Both the position numbers and the translations under genes were made by a program. Under the pieces are notes generated by a model. That model saw only the letters and a list, made by a program, of their open reading frames with translations, ran no database searches and was not told where the DNA came from. This document shows, one piece after another, positions 1 to 10,700 of a stretch of 16,101 nucleotides of DNA. Location of the stretch: contig JAACJO010000099.1 in assembly GCA_013368445.1 (NCBI GenBank), forward strand, positions 1 through 16,101, given 5' to 3'. Within the stretch, counting starts at the first letter, position 1, and every line of letters starts with the position of its first letter. This stretch comes from Leucocoprinus leucothites (Eukaryota; Basidiomycota; Agaricomycetes; Agaricales; Agaricaceae).

Positions 1-3000
1 AGTCTTTGGTAGGCCTGTATCCTTTCCATCAAATTAGGTATTCTATTTTTGTTCCTGAGTGTAGTCTGCGAGTTCTATGATTTAGGACTGCTTCAACTTT
101 GTATTGTTCTTCTCCTGAGACAAGAACAGGTGGTGGTTTAGGGTTGTGTTTCCCATAAATGTCGTTCTCAGTTACTGGCATGAGAAGTGAAGTGTGGAAT
201 TTGTTGTGAATTTTCCACTTTGGTGGTAGTCTGAGTTCGTAGTTGACTGGAGAGGTCTTTCTAATAATAGTAAATGGACCTTCTCTTCTTTGGTTGAGCT
301 TCTTAGAAGCATAGGGCAAAGGGAGATTTCGGTTATCTAACCAAACTCGGTCTCCTACTTTGAATGGCATCCATGGTTGGTTCTTTTGTTGAGCCATCAT
401 GAGACATGTTCGTTCATGTGCCTCTAGGGCTGCTTCTCGAACTTGTTCTAAGAATAAGGACTTCTCATTGATAGAAGGTGTGTCTGTCTCTTTGTCTGAG
501 ATGAACGCTTGTGGATTATATCCCAATATTAATTCGTATGGTGAGTGTTTTCTTCCAGAATGGGGCTTTGTATTGTGTATGAATTCAATCATTGGAAGTG
601 CTCATTTCCATATAGTTGGATTTTGTGATGTGTAAACTGCTAAGTAAAACTCAATTTCTTGGTTGTATCTTTCGGTAGTACCATCTGTCTGTGGATGATA
701 TGCTGTGGACAGGGCTGGTGTAATATTGAGTTTTTCATATAATTTTTGCATTGATTTAGCAGCAAATCATGGATCTCAATCTGAAATTATTTTGTTGGGT
801 GTTCTGTATTTCGAAAATACTTTGTCAATGAGAATTTCAGCAATGCCATCGGCATTTACTGTCTTCTTTGTCGGAGTTAGGATTATCCCTTTCGTAAGTC
901 CATGGTCCACTATGGACAATATACAATCATATCCGTCGTCAGGTGGTAGATCTGTGATGAGATCCATAGATATTTGGGAAAAGGGCCTTGTGGAGGAAGG
1001 GCCTTTAATCGGTTGCATCAGTGGTTTAACCAGATGACGGTTGATTTTGTACTGTTGACAAATAGGGCATCCTTTCACGTAGTTCTGAACATATGTGTTC
1101 ATTCCAGGCCAGTAGACTGATTTAGATAGTTTACAGAACATTTCGGCTGTTCTTGGGTGTCCTGATGTCTCGTGATCATGTACACGTTGTAGAAGTCTTC
1201 TTTTTAGTTCGGCATCTTCAGGTATCACATGTCTTCCCTGATATTTATAAATGCCATCATCTTCTGTGAATCTTTCGGATGGGGCAATCTTCTCTTGTTT
1301 ATTTTTAATTTCTTCTTTAATTTCCTCAGAAAGGAAGTTAATGAATTTTTTTGATGGTATCGCAACAAGATCTTCATTATCTTTCCCTTCTGGGACTAGG
1401 TCTGGTCTTCTACTCAATGCGTCAGCAAGAGTGTTTTTGTTTCCAGCCAAGTGCTTTATGGAGTAATGGAAGCATGTCATGTATAGCATCCATCTGGCTT
1501 GTCTTCAATTTAATTGTTGTGGTTCTCGCCATCTGGTGAGGTTCTCATGATCAGACCATATGATGATAGGGTGTGCTGATCCTTCAAGGTAGTGTTGCTA
1601 TTCCTTTAGTGCTCTAATAATAGCAAGGAATTCTTGGTTGGACACATGGTAGTTCCGTTCCGCAGGGTTAAGGGTTTGTGAGTAATAAGCCACAGGGTGC
1701 TTATCTCCATTTGAATCTCTTTGGAGTAATACTGCACTGGTAGCAAATGCGGAAGCATCACATTCAATTTCGAATGGCTTTGATTCGTCAACTATTTGGA
1801 GTATAGGTTGCTTAAGGAATTGTTCCTTGAGCTTCTCAAAGCTTTTCTGTGCTTCTGGGTTCCATTCGAATTTCATTGTTTTGCGAAGTAATGCATTAAG
1901 TGGTTGTGCGATAGCTGAGAAGTTGTGGATGAATTTGCGATAGAAGTTGCAGAAACCAATAAACTGTCTGATATTTCGGACAGACTTGGGTACAGGCCAA
2001 TCCTGAATTCCCTTCAGTTTGATTGGGTCCATTTCAATAGAGTCAGGGGTTATGATAACTCCGAGATACTCTAGACGTTGCTTCTCGAATTCGCATTTCT
2101 CAGTCTTTAAATACAACTCGTTTTGTTGTAGAATCTTCAAGACTTGTTTAGTAAGTCTTTCAAGTTGTTCTTTTGTTTTCGCATGGATTAGGATGTCATC
2201 CATGTAGATAATAACTCCGCCTTTCTCAGTAAGGTCTTTGAATATATGATCCATCATGGATTGGAAAGTAGCAGGTGAATTTGTCATTCCAAAGAACATG
2301 ACTGTGGGTTCATATAACCCATTAGGGGTACGAAATGCGGCTTTCCATTCGTGTCCTTCATGGATTCGGACATTATTGTATCCGAGTCGGACATCTAACT
2401 TGGTAAACCAATTAGATCCTTTGAGTTTATCCATTATTCATGATATGCTTGGTATTGGGTGAGCATTCTTTATCGTATTCTTATTAAGGAATCGATAATC
2501 TTGACATGGGCGTAAGTCTCCTCCTTTCTTTCCTACAAAGAAGAAAGAAGAGGCCATAGGTGATTTGGATTTCCGAATATATCCCTTTCATAGGTTTTCG
2601 GAAATAAACTTGTCAAGTTCAGTTCTCTCCTGGGGTGTCAGGTGATAAACTGGCATTCATTTGGGTTCAAATTCGGGTATAGTCTCAATTTTATGATCCC
2701 AAGGACGTCTGGGTGGTAATTTCTCAGATTCGTCTTTGTTGAAGACTTTGAGAAACTGATGAAATTTCTTTGGTATGGCTTTCACAGGGTTTGATTCCCG
2801 TTTTGGTTTAGTAGCCAAATTGTGAAGTTGTTGTGATGTGTTGGATTTCACATTGATCTCATAATACAACTGATTGATGGAATCAGTTTTCGCTTTGGTT
2901 AATTTGATTGTGTGAGAGTTTTCATCTCACCAACTTAATGACAGTTTCTGCCAATCAATGTCAGGATTGAATCTCTTTAACCATGTGATTCCTAAGAATA

Positions 3001-3335
3001 GTTGGTTTGATCCAAGTTTGACTATCTTGGAGAGATCGTCACAATCTTGTTGTTCAGTTCTATTTTTAATTTTGTGTAGTGAGTACAACTTCCTGATAGG
3101 TTCTGTGTTCCATCAGCATTATGGATTTTGATTGCCTTTTTCATTTTGAATTTTGGCAAGTTGTAGGTATCGATTAGTTGTGGGTCAATAAATTCTCCAC
3201 TAGCTCCTGAATCGAGTAGTGCTTGTAGGTTGTGTTTTGCTCTGGTTGTATGGAGCAATATTGGTACATGTACTGTTAATCCTTTGTTTGATTGAAGATC
3301 AATGACATCTATCTGATCTTCATGAGTACTCAAAA
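1..3335 (-). pseudogene. pol: Degenerate pol of copy A (protease-RT-RNase H-integrase-chromodomain)
   Basis: Pol reading frame of the outer element, recognisable throughout by alignment to the intact pol at 7761-11171. Visible remnants are the DSGAS protease motif, YMDD of reverse transcriptase, the DAS start of RNase H, the CPIC zinc-binding pair and GPF module of integrase, and the start of a chromodomain at the window edge. In-frame stops lie at about 31, 604, 769, 778, 1507, 1600, 2440, 2590, 2659 and 2929 (first base on the minus strand). Eight of these ten are CGA to TGA, one is CGT to TGA and one is TGG to TAG. A one-base deletion near 3020 shifts the frame just after the protease. Two stops fall in the integrase SDRDPRF catalytic block. 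It is clearly dead. Confidence 0.93.
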
Positions 3336-4526
3336 ATTTTCATTCGAGTATTCTTGAAACGGATCGTCTTCATCGCTAGCTTGTTCTATTTCGTAAACCA
3401 TGGTGTCTGGATCTTTCCTTTTAGGCTTGAAAGGTCTATGATTCCCTTGTTTCGGTTTGGACTGGGACTTCTGCATCTGCTTTGATCCCATGTTTGTCTT
3501 TCCTCTTGACTTAAACCAAACCTTCCTTGCTGGACAAGATTTAGCGAAATGTCCTTTCTTGTGGCAGAAGAAGCATTCTCCTCTCTTGAGTGCGATTCTC
3601 TGCTCGTCGGTGAGAACATTATTGATGATGTGGGAGTATAGTGAACCATAGACGTCTCTGTCTGTGTTGCTTGGTCCTTCATTGTACATTTGGTTGATGT
3701 CTTCTCCTTCACTCTCCTCTTCTTCAGGATTATCATCATCCTCTGCTCCAAGTTCATATATACCACCATTGTCTGCTTCCCGATCATCTTCGATTGATAA
3801 TCAGTATATACCTCTTGATATTCTGTCGATATCCATGTCCCACTCGGATCATCTGGGTCTAGGTAGGGGTTGACTATGGATGTCATTATATCGTGGTTGA
3901 GGTCCGTATGATCTACTATTCTTTTTGGTCTTTCTTGATCTGTTTGAAGATCCTGGATTAGAATTTCCAATGTGGTATCTCCTTTGCTCTTGGACAACTT
4001 TGTATGCTTGTCTTGCAGCAGTTTTCCACTCTGTGAGGGTTTGGGGGTCAGCTCGAATTGCTTTGAATCTGACATCATTGTTGAGTCCTTCAGTGAAGTA
4101 GGATCGGAGAGAAGTGCTGTCAGTAAGTCCTGCATGTGAGGCAAGGACGGAAAAGTTGGCGATGTATTCTTCGATGTATTTGTTTTGTTGTCTATAATAG
4201 TGGAGCTCTCTTTCAGCCTCAAAGCTCTGTTGTGTTGGAGCGAATGACTGTTCAAGTGCATCCTTGAACTCATCGAAAGTGTGTGGGGTGTATCCTGCTT
4301 AGGTAGCTGCAGTTGCTTGACTAAGTCTGTAATCCTGTTGCCATAACTTGGCAGCTCCATCGAGTAATCCAAGGGTGTAGTTGATTCTTGATTGGTCATC
4401 TGTGACACCATATGAGTCGAAGTAGAGTTTGACTTTGGCTATCCATGGTCTGTAATAGCTTGGGTTGCCATCAAACCTGTTGGGCTTTGGGTATTTAAGC
4501 TGGAATCCTGCTTGAGGTTGTGCCAT
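3330..4526 (-). pseudogene. gag: Degenerate gag of copy A
   Basis: Capsid and nucleocapsid gene of the outer copy. It begins at an ATG at 4526 with the same MAQPQAGFQ start as copy B and ends at a TGA at 3332-3330 in the same position as the intact gag stop. The CCHC zinc knuckle (CFFCHKKGHFAKSC) is still readable near 3560-3605. Two nonsense codons break it: TAA at 4301-4299 (CAA in copy B) and TGA at 3803-3801 (CGA in copy B). Nearly all other differences from copy B that I checked are CG to CA or CG to TG. Confidence 0.92.
3333..3339 (-). promoter_or_regulatory. Gag-pol -1 frameshift heptamer, copy A
   Basis: The minus strand reads A AAT TTT directly followed by the gag stop TGA, in gag frame, the X XXY YYZ form of a -1 ribosomal slippery site. 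A slip here enters pol as TTG AGT ACT. The same heptamer and the same downstream inverted repeat GAAGATC/GATCTTC (3321-3315 and 3300-3294) occur in copy B, so the site predates the split of the two copies. Confidence 0.8.
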
Positions 4527-5683
4527 TGGGTTTGGCAGGGGGTTGGATTAGGATTTGGTGGTCCTCCTCCTGGTCCTCCTGGTCCTCCTGGTCCTCCAGG
4601 CGGATTACCTCTGGGACTTGGTGGTCCTCCTTGTGGATTTGGTGGTGGTGGTGTGGGGCTTCTCCGATTTGAAGAACCTCCTGTGTTGGTGACAACTGCT
4701 TTTGCTTTCCCTTTTGTTTGGGTGTTAGCGTGTACGGTGATGGTGGTACTGGCTGTAGTAATGTTGGGATTGGTTGTTGGTAAGGTACTGGTACTGGCAA
4801 TACTGGTGGGGGAATTGGTAAAGCTAAAGGGGATAGGGTTCGTAATGGGACTGAGGAACCTTGGGCTATGTCCAAAGGCTGGGCTCGAGGAGTAAGAAGG
4901 GGGTCTATCGACTCTGGGCTTCTTTGGGGATTTGAGTTTGAGATTATTGATTGCCCGTGCGAGTGCTTCTGCTTCCTCTTCTGTTTGATTTCCTTCAGAT
5001 TCTTGTTGGCTTCTATTTCCACTATCTGTTCCTTCTTTGTCTTCTTCTTCTTCTTTGTCATCTTTGTCAGATTCAGATTCTTCTGGGCTTGGAGTGTCAA
5101 CTCTGGGCTCTGAATTATTTTCCTGAGAGGTTTCTCTGATTCTTAGGGTAATGTCAAGGATTGGTTCTGGTTCAATGGTCCTGCTAAATTCTGCAGGGGT
5201 TTCTGGAAATTGAGTTTGCTGTCCTCTTGCTTCTTCAGCGTACTGTTCTGGGGTAACATCTCAAAGTTCTTCAATACCAGCTCCTCTTTCGATTTGCTGT
5301 TTGACAGTTCTATGAAGTTGCTTGTGACCAAATTTGGCAAATTTGGCTTCGAGGATCCCTTCTTGTTCTTTCTTGATTGGGACATAGGCAACTTTCCCTT
5401 CATGTTCTTTGATGTAATAGAATCTTCCTGATCCTTTACTTTTGTAGAATCTTGTTCCTCAGGTTTCACTATAGTAGGTACTATAGTATTTCTCTGGAAA
5501 TTCTCTTCTTGTGAAGATTTCAACTTGTCTTGCAAACTCTGCTGGGTCTGTTGTGGACTATGTTTATGGGTGCCTATAGAGACACCTGGTATGGTCTTAA
5601 ATGGTAAATTGTCCTTAAGACAATTATCACACTTGCAGTTTAATTCTGCCGTGGTTGGAAAATTAGTTTATAGTTGCTATGGA
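4527..5683 (-). pseudogene. Protein-like region upstream of gag, copy A (decayed)
   Basis: Counterpart of 12365-13520 in copy B. An open frame can be followed from just after a TAG at 5560-5558 toward gag. It holds a basic, aromatic N-terminal block, an acidic stretch near 4960-5080 and a Pro/Gly-rich stretch near 4555-4650, and is interrupted by TGA at 5263-5261. An upstream frame with a CKCDNC cysteine cluster lies near 5620-5640. Unlike copy B it contains four ATGs (near 5059, 5258, 5384 and 5400); the last two correspond to CG in copy B and so arose by CpG decay. The segment just before 5263 is read in a different frame from copy B because of compensating single-base indels between the copies. 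Confidence 0.6.
5679..5683. repeat. Target site duplication ATGGA (left)
   Basis: Five bases ATGGA directly abut the outer end of the left LTR (TGTTAT...). The same five bases abut the outer end of the right LTR at 14620-14624. Copy B carries GCTATGGACTCAC uninterrupted in its own leader (13516-13528), which shows the empty-site sequence and confirms that the insertion split copy A here. Five bases is the usual Ty3/gypsy target duplication. Confidence 0.95.
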
Positions 5684-6345
5684 TGTTATAGTGACGCCGG
5701 CCCGGTCCTAAGCTGGCGCGATAAGTATCGAGTTGATCTTATCAAAGGGGACTCCTTCTCGGTAAGCGACAAAGTCGTTTACTAAGTCAGAGTTATAATA
5801 CGGCGATTATAGAGTTAAGACTTTAGTAATTGAGATCTTAGAGCTTAAGTTCAATTCGACTTTGTATAGATAAAGGCTCGTATTGAGTCTCCACCTAACC
5901 AAGTAGAAACGATGTTTCTCCTTGGTAGATGTCGACGACTTATATACAATACAAGTCGGTATCTATTATTAACTAGGGCTAAGGGCTTCTAATGAAAGAA
6001 GAGAAGCGTACAGCTTCCTTAACGCTAATTAAACTATATAAGACGCGATCTGTCAAAGAAGCTTTAGAAGTTCTTCTAAAGAAGTTCTTCTTTGATCATC
6101 TGATCGATCACAAGATAAGTCCAAATATAGCGCCGCTATATTTAACAATCACATGTCATCAAAATACAAACAAAACCAAACAAGTCATAACGAGTCGTAA
6201 CCATACAAAGTAAACGAGTCAAAACAAATGAGAAAATACAAGAACAAATAAGAAGAAACATAATTGCGATATTACTTAAGTAAAGCTAATATCGACTTCG
6301 TGTTATAGATAGAACAAATGCTAGATATAATCAATATACATAACA
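5684..6345 (-). repeat. 3' LTR of copy B
   Basis: A 662-bp LTR. On the plus strand it runs TGTTATAG to CATAACA, giving the 6-bp terminal inverted repeat TGTTAT/ATAACA. It matches 13960-14619 except for about five substitutions and two one-base indels, mostly near 6110-6230. It contains the same TATATAAG box (5946-5939) and self-primer complement (5913-5901) as the 5' LTR, and should carry the polyadenylation site of the element, which I could not place. The U3 part holds several palindromes. Confidence 0.96.
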
Positions 6346-6358
6346 TTATCCCTTTCCT
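6346..6358 (-). promoter_or_regulatory. Polypurine tract
   Basis: On the minus strand AGGAAAGGGATAA, almost all purine, ends exactly at the first base of the 3' LTR (TGTTATG...). This is the expected position and composition of the primer for plus-strand DNA synthesis in LTR retrotransposons. Confidence 0.85.
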
Positions 6359-6395
6359 AGCTAAGATGTCCACATCTTAGTAACTATCTAAGTCA

Positions 6396-7745
6396 CTAAG
6401 GTAAATTACCTTCACCGTCTATGTTGAAGTTGGCTTCATCATCGTAATGAGATTCGTAATTGCCATCTTCGTATGGGGGTGTAAGGGGGCGTTCTCCTTC
6501 ATAGATGCGAGGAGTTTGACCGTGATGGGGACGTCCGCTCGGACTGCGTCCTCGATGGTTTGGATGGGAGGAACGGACTGAGGTCTGGAGACGGCCATAT
6601 TGTCTTCCTCGTGGTGCGGGTTTACGACCTCGTCGCGGCGTAAAAGTAGGGTTGTAGGTTGGGCCGAGGGAGGTGGTGTTAACGGCCGTGGATGTTGGAT
6701 TATGTCGTTCGGATCGAAGTCCGACGGCATCGGTGATGGGGGCGTCGTGATTGCCGGTTGGTACACCGGACTGTCGGGGCTGTATTCTGGCAGATCCGGA
6801 GATGGACTGCAGAGCAAGAGCCTTGGCGGCATCGACTCCTTCGGTAATCGAAAGTGCTGCCAGGGCGACTGGGGGTAGATCCCGTCGAGCAATTCCTTTA
6901 TAAGGATTTCGGGAACAATACTTGGTGAAATGGCCGGGGGCGAAAGTGTCGCACCAGGTGCAATGATATCCCGGGCAAAGCGTCTTGATATGACCCATTC
7001 CGTGACATATGTCGCAGGTTCGACTAGTACGTCCAGGGCGAGTCGCGTCTCGATTGGTATTTCGAGGAGGCTCGTTAGTAGGCGTTGGAGGGGGTGTATT
7101 CGGTAATATGGCATTGTGTGTAGCCACATCATGACGTTGTTGAGGTTTGACGCTAGGTGGGGAAGTTTTTCCTTCGTCATCAGCTGAGGCGCGCTCAGAA
7201 TCCTGTGCACGTCGCTCTGGAGCTTGTTGACGCTTGAGCGTAGCGAAGTAATCTCTGTCCGGGTCGGTACGTTGGATGCGTCGGACGATGTTCTGAGTAT
7301 AGGGACCCCTAGGGATATGGCGTGCCAGGTTACTAAGATGGAAGTCCATTTCTTTCTGGAGACGCTTGTATTCACTTCTTGCAGAAGCGAGAGCATCAAT
7401 CCGATTCCCGATGTTGTAGACATATGAAGTGAGTCTAGGATTGCTGCTGTAGGCGGACAGAAAGTCAACGGCTGTCTGTTCTCGAAGAAATGCTCGTCGT
7501 AGGGTGGCATTCTCTTTATAGGGTGAAGAGTTTTCACCGCTAGTGTCTCCGCCTGCACTATCTCCGGCAGGGGATTTGGTGCCTTGTTCTTGCGATGAGG
7601 CAAGACCAGGACTTTCTTCGACCTTGTTCGCATCGTTGATGGTGTTGGTCGGTGTAGTAGGAGGGGTAATAGGTGAGGGCGATTCGCAAATAATAGTTCC
7701 AAAGACTGGTACTGTTGGTTGTTCACTGACTTCTGAAGTAGTCAT
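6396..7745 (-). CDS. Third ORF: double zinc-knuckle protein between pol and 3' LTR
   Basis: A 449-residue protein starting at an ATG 15 nt after the pol stop and ending (TAG) 37 nt before the polypurine tract, the position where env lies in elements that have one. It has no signal peptide or membrane segment that I can see, so it is not an obvious envelope protein. Residues 1-75 are Ser/Thr/Pro/Gly-rich. About 80-180 are charged and probably helical. Residues 244-257 form a CX2CX4HX4C zinc knuckle, and 262-277 a second CX2CX6HX4C one. The C-terminal third is Arg/Gly/Pro-rich and ends acidic. This suggests a nucleic-acid-binding, Gag-nucleocapsid-like role, which is inference. Its DNA is clearly richer in GC and CpG than the flanking pol, hinting at separate acquisition. 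A second same-strand frame is open over nearly all of it. Translation could be by reinitiation or from a spliced or internal transcript. Confidence 0.72.
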   Translation of the reverse strand: MTTSEVSEQPTVPVFGTIICESPSPITPPTTPTNTINDANKVEESPGLASSQEQGTKSPAGDSAGGDTSGENSSPYKENATLRRAFLREQTAVDFLSAYSSNPRLTSYVYNIGNRIDALASARSEYKRLQKEMDFHLSNLARHIPRGPYTQNIVRRIQRTDPDRDYFATLKRQQAPERRAQDSERASADDEGKTSPPSVKPQQRHDVATHNAILPNTPPPTPTNEPPRNTNRDATRPGRTSRTCDICHGMGHIKTLCPGYHCTWCDTFAPGHFTKYCSRNPYKGIARRDLPPVALAALSITEGVDAAKALALQSISGSARIQPRQSGVPTGNHDAPITDAVGLRSERHNPTSTAVNTTSLGPTYNPTFTPRRGRKPAPRGRQYGRLQTSVRSSHPNHRGRSPSGRPHHGQTPRIYEGERPLTPPYEDGNYESHYDDEANFNIDGEGNLP

Positions 7746-7760
7746 TGAAGCTGAGGAATG

Positions 7761-10700
7761 TTAAGAGAGATTGTGTTGGTTTTTATACTCTTGAATTATT
7801 TCTTCTGAATTTTCAAGATTTTTCTCTGGTTCCCATGAGTCTTCAGTTGGTCCGTATCCTTTCCAACGAATTAGGTATTCTATTTTTGTTCCAGAACGTA
7901 GTCTGCGAGTTCTATGGTTTAGGACTGCTTCGACTTCGTATTGTTCTTCTCCTGAGACTAGGACAGGTGGTGGTTTAGGGTTATGTTTACCATAAACGTC
8001 GTTCTCAGTTACTGGCATGAGAAGTGAAGCATGGAACTTATTGTGAATCTTCCATTTTTGTGGTAGTTTGAGTTCGTAGTTGACTGGAGAGGTCTTTCTA
8101 ATAATAGTAAATGGACCTTCTCTTCTTTGATTAAGCTTCTTAGAAGCATAGGGTAAAGGGAGATTTCGGTTATCTAACCAAACTCGGTCTCCTACTTTGA
8201 ATGGTGTCCATGGTTGGTTCTTTCTTTGAGCCATCATGAGACGTGTTCGTTCATGTGCCTCTAAAGCTGCTTCTCGGACTTGTTCCAAGAATAGAGACTT
8301 CTCATTGATAGAAGGTGTGTCTGTCTCTATGTCTGAGATAAACGCTTGTGGGTTATATCCTAGGATTAATTCGTATGGTGAGTGTTTTCTTCCAGAATGG
8401 GGTTTCGTATTATGTACGAATTCAATCATTGGAAGTGCTCGTTTCCATATGGTTGGGTTTTGTGATGTGTAAACTGCTAAGTAAAACTCGATTTCTTGGT
8501 TGTACCTTTCGGTAGTTCCGTCTGTCTGTGGATGGTATGCTGTAGACAGGGCTGGGGTAATATTGAGTTTTTCGTATAGTTTTTGCATTGATTTAGCAGC
8601 AAATCGTGGATCTCGATCAGAGATTATTTTATTGGGTGTTCCGTATTTCGAAAATACTTTGTCAATAAGAATTTCAGCAATGCCATCAGCATTTACTGTC
8701 TTCTTTGTTGGAGTTAGGATTATCCCTTTCGTAAGTCCATGGTCCACTATGGACAATATACAATCATATCCATCGTCAGGTGGTAGATCTGTGATAAGAT
8801 CCATAGATATTTGGGAAAAGGGCCTTGTGGAAGAAGGGCCTTTAATCGGTTGCATTGGTGGTTTAACTGGATGACGATTGATTTTGTACTGTTGACAAAT
8901 AGGGCATCCTTTCACGTAGTTCTGAACATATGTGTTCATTCCAGGCCAGTAAACTAATTTAGATAGTTTACGGAACGTTTCAGCTGTTCCTGGGTGTCCT
9001 GATGTCTCGTGATCATGTACACGTTGTAGAAGTCTTCTTTTTAGTTCGGCATCTTCAGGTATCACATGTCTTCCCTGATATTTATAAATGCCATCATCTT
9101 CTGTGAATCTTTCAGATGGGTTGATCTTCTTTTGTTTATTTTTAATTTCTTCTTTAATTTCCTCAGAAAGGAAGTTAATGAATTTTTCTGATGGTATCGC
9201 AACTAGATCTTCGTTATCCTTTCCATCTGGGACTAGGTCTGGTCTTCTACTCAATGCATCAGCAAGAGTATTTTTGTTGCCAGCTAAGTGCTTTATGGAG
9301 TAATGGAAGCGTGTCATATATAGCATCCATCTAGCTTGTCTTCGATTTAATTGTTGTGGTTCTCGCCATCTGGTGAGATTCTCGTGATCAGACCATATGA
9401 TGATAGGGTGTGCTGATCCTTCAAGGTAGTGTCGCCATTCCTTTAGTGCTCTAATAATAGCAAGGAATTCTTGGTCAGACACATGATAGTTTCGTTCCGC
9501 AGGGTTGAGGGTTTGTGAATAATAAGCCACAGGGTGCTTATCTCCATTTGAATCTCTTTGGAGTAGTACTGCACCAGTAGCAAATGCGGAAGCATCACAT
9601 TCGATTTCGAATGGCTTTGATTCGTCAACTATTTGAAGTATAGGTTGCTTAAGGAATTGTTCCTTGAGCTTCTCAAAGCTTTTCTGTGCTTCTGAGTTCC
9701 ATTCGAATTTCGTTGTTTTACGAAGTAATGCGTTAAGTGGTTGTGCGATAGCTGAGAAGTTGTGAATGAATTTGCGATAGAAGTTGCAAAATCCAATGAA
9801 TTGTCGGATATTTCGGACAGACTTGGGTACAGGCCAATCCTGTATTCCCTTAAGTTTAATGGGGTCCATCTCGATAGAGTCAGGAGTTATGATAACTCCG
9901 AGGTACTCTAGGCGTTGCTTCTCGAATTCGCATTTCTCAGTCTTTAAATACAACTCGTTCTGTTGTAGAATCTTCAAGACTTGTTTAGTAAGTCTTTCGA
10001 GTTGTTCCTTTGTTTTCGCATGGATAAGGATGTCATCCATGTAAATAATAACTCCGCCTTTCTCAGTAAGGTCTTTAAAGATGTGATCCATCATGGATTG
10101 GAAGGTAGCAGGGGAATTTGTCATTCCAAAGAACATGACTGTGGGTTCATATAACCCATTTGGAGTGCGGAATGCCGCTTTCCATTCATGTCCTTCATGG
10201 ATTCGGACATTATTATATCCTAGTCGGACATCTAACTTGGTGAACCAATTAGATCCTTTGAGTTTATCCATGATTCGTGATATGCTCGGTATTGGGTGAG
10301 CATTCTTTATTGTATTCTTGTTAAGGAATCGATAATCTTGGCATGGACGTAAGTCTCCTCCTTTCTTTCCTACAAAGAAGAAAGAAGAGGCCATTGGTGA
10401 TTTGGATTTCCGAATATATCCCTTTCGTAGATTTTCGGAAATAAACTTGTCAAGTTCAGTTCTTTCCTGAGGTGTCAGGTGATAAACTGGCATTCGTTTG
10501 GGTTCGAATTCTGGTATAGTCTCGATTTTATGATCCCAAGGACGTCTGGGTGGTAATTTCTCAGATTCATCTTTGTTGAAGACTTTGAGAAACTGATGAA
10601 ATTTCTTTGGTACGGCTTTCACAGGGTCTGATTCCTTTTTAGGTTTAGTAGCCGAGTTGTGAAGTTGTTGTGATGTGTTAGACTTCACATTGATTTCATA

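Larger units (their letters stand above)
1..5683 (-). mobile_element. Outer Ty3/gypsy chromovirus copy A, decayed (left part)
   Basis: Older copy of the same retrotransposon family as copy B, read on the minus strand and cut by the left window edge within the pol chromodomain. From right to left it holds part of the 5' leader, the ATG-free-type upstream region, gag and pol. It aligns with copy B almost end to end but has lost many CpG dinucleotides (CG to CA or TG), has about a dozen nonsense codons and at least one single-base frameshift. It is interrupted after ATGGA at 5679-5683 by copy B and resumes at 14620. Excising 5684-14619 plus one ATGGA restores a leader collinear with that of copy B. 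It cannot encode functional proteins. Whether it carried the third ORF is unknown because its 3' end is outside the window. Confidence 0.93.

Noticed and set aside
4512..4895. Plus-strand Gly/Pro-rich ORF resembling a collagen-like protein
   Set aside because: It is the antisense shadow of the Gly-Pro-Pro repeat upstream of gag; the other plus-strand ORFs are likewise antisense to gag, pol or ORF3.
5992..6213. Small plus-strand ORF within the LTR (also at 14268-14525)
   Set aside because: It lies in U3, opposite to the transcript, with low-complexity codons and differing C-termini in the two LTRs.
6396..7745. Third ORF as an envelope gene
   Set aside because: I see no signal peptide, membrane segment or envelope-like cysteine pattern; the zinc knuckles point to nucleic-acid binding.
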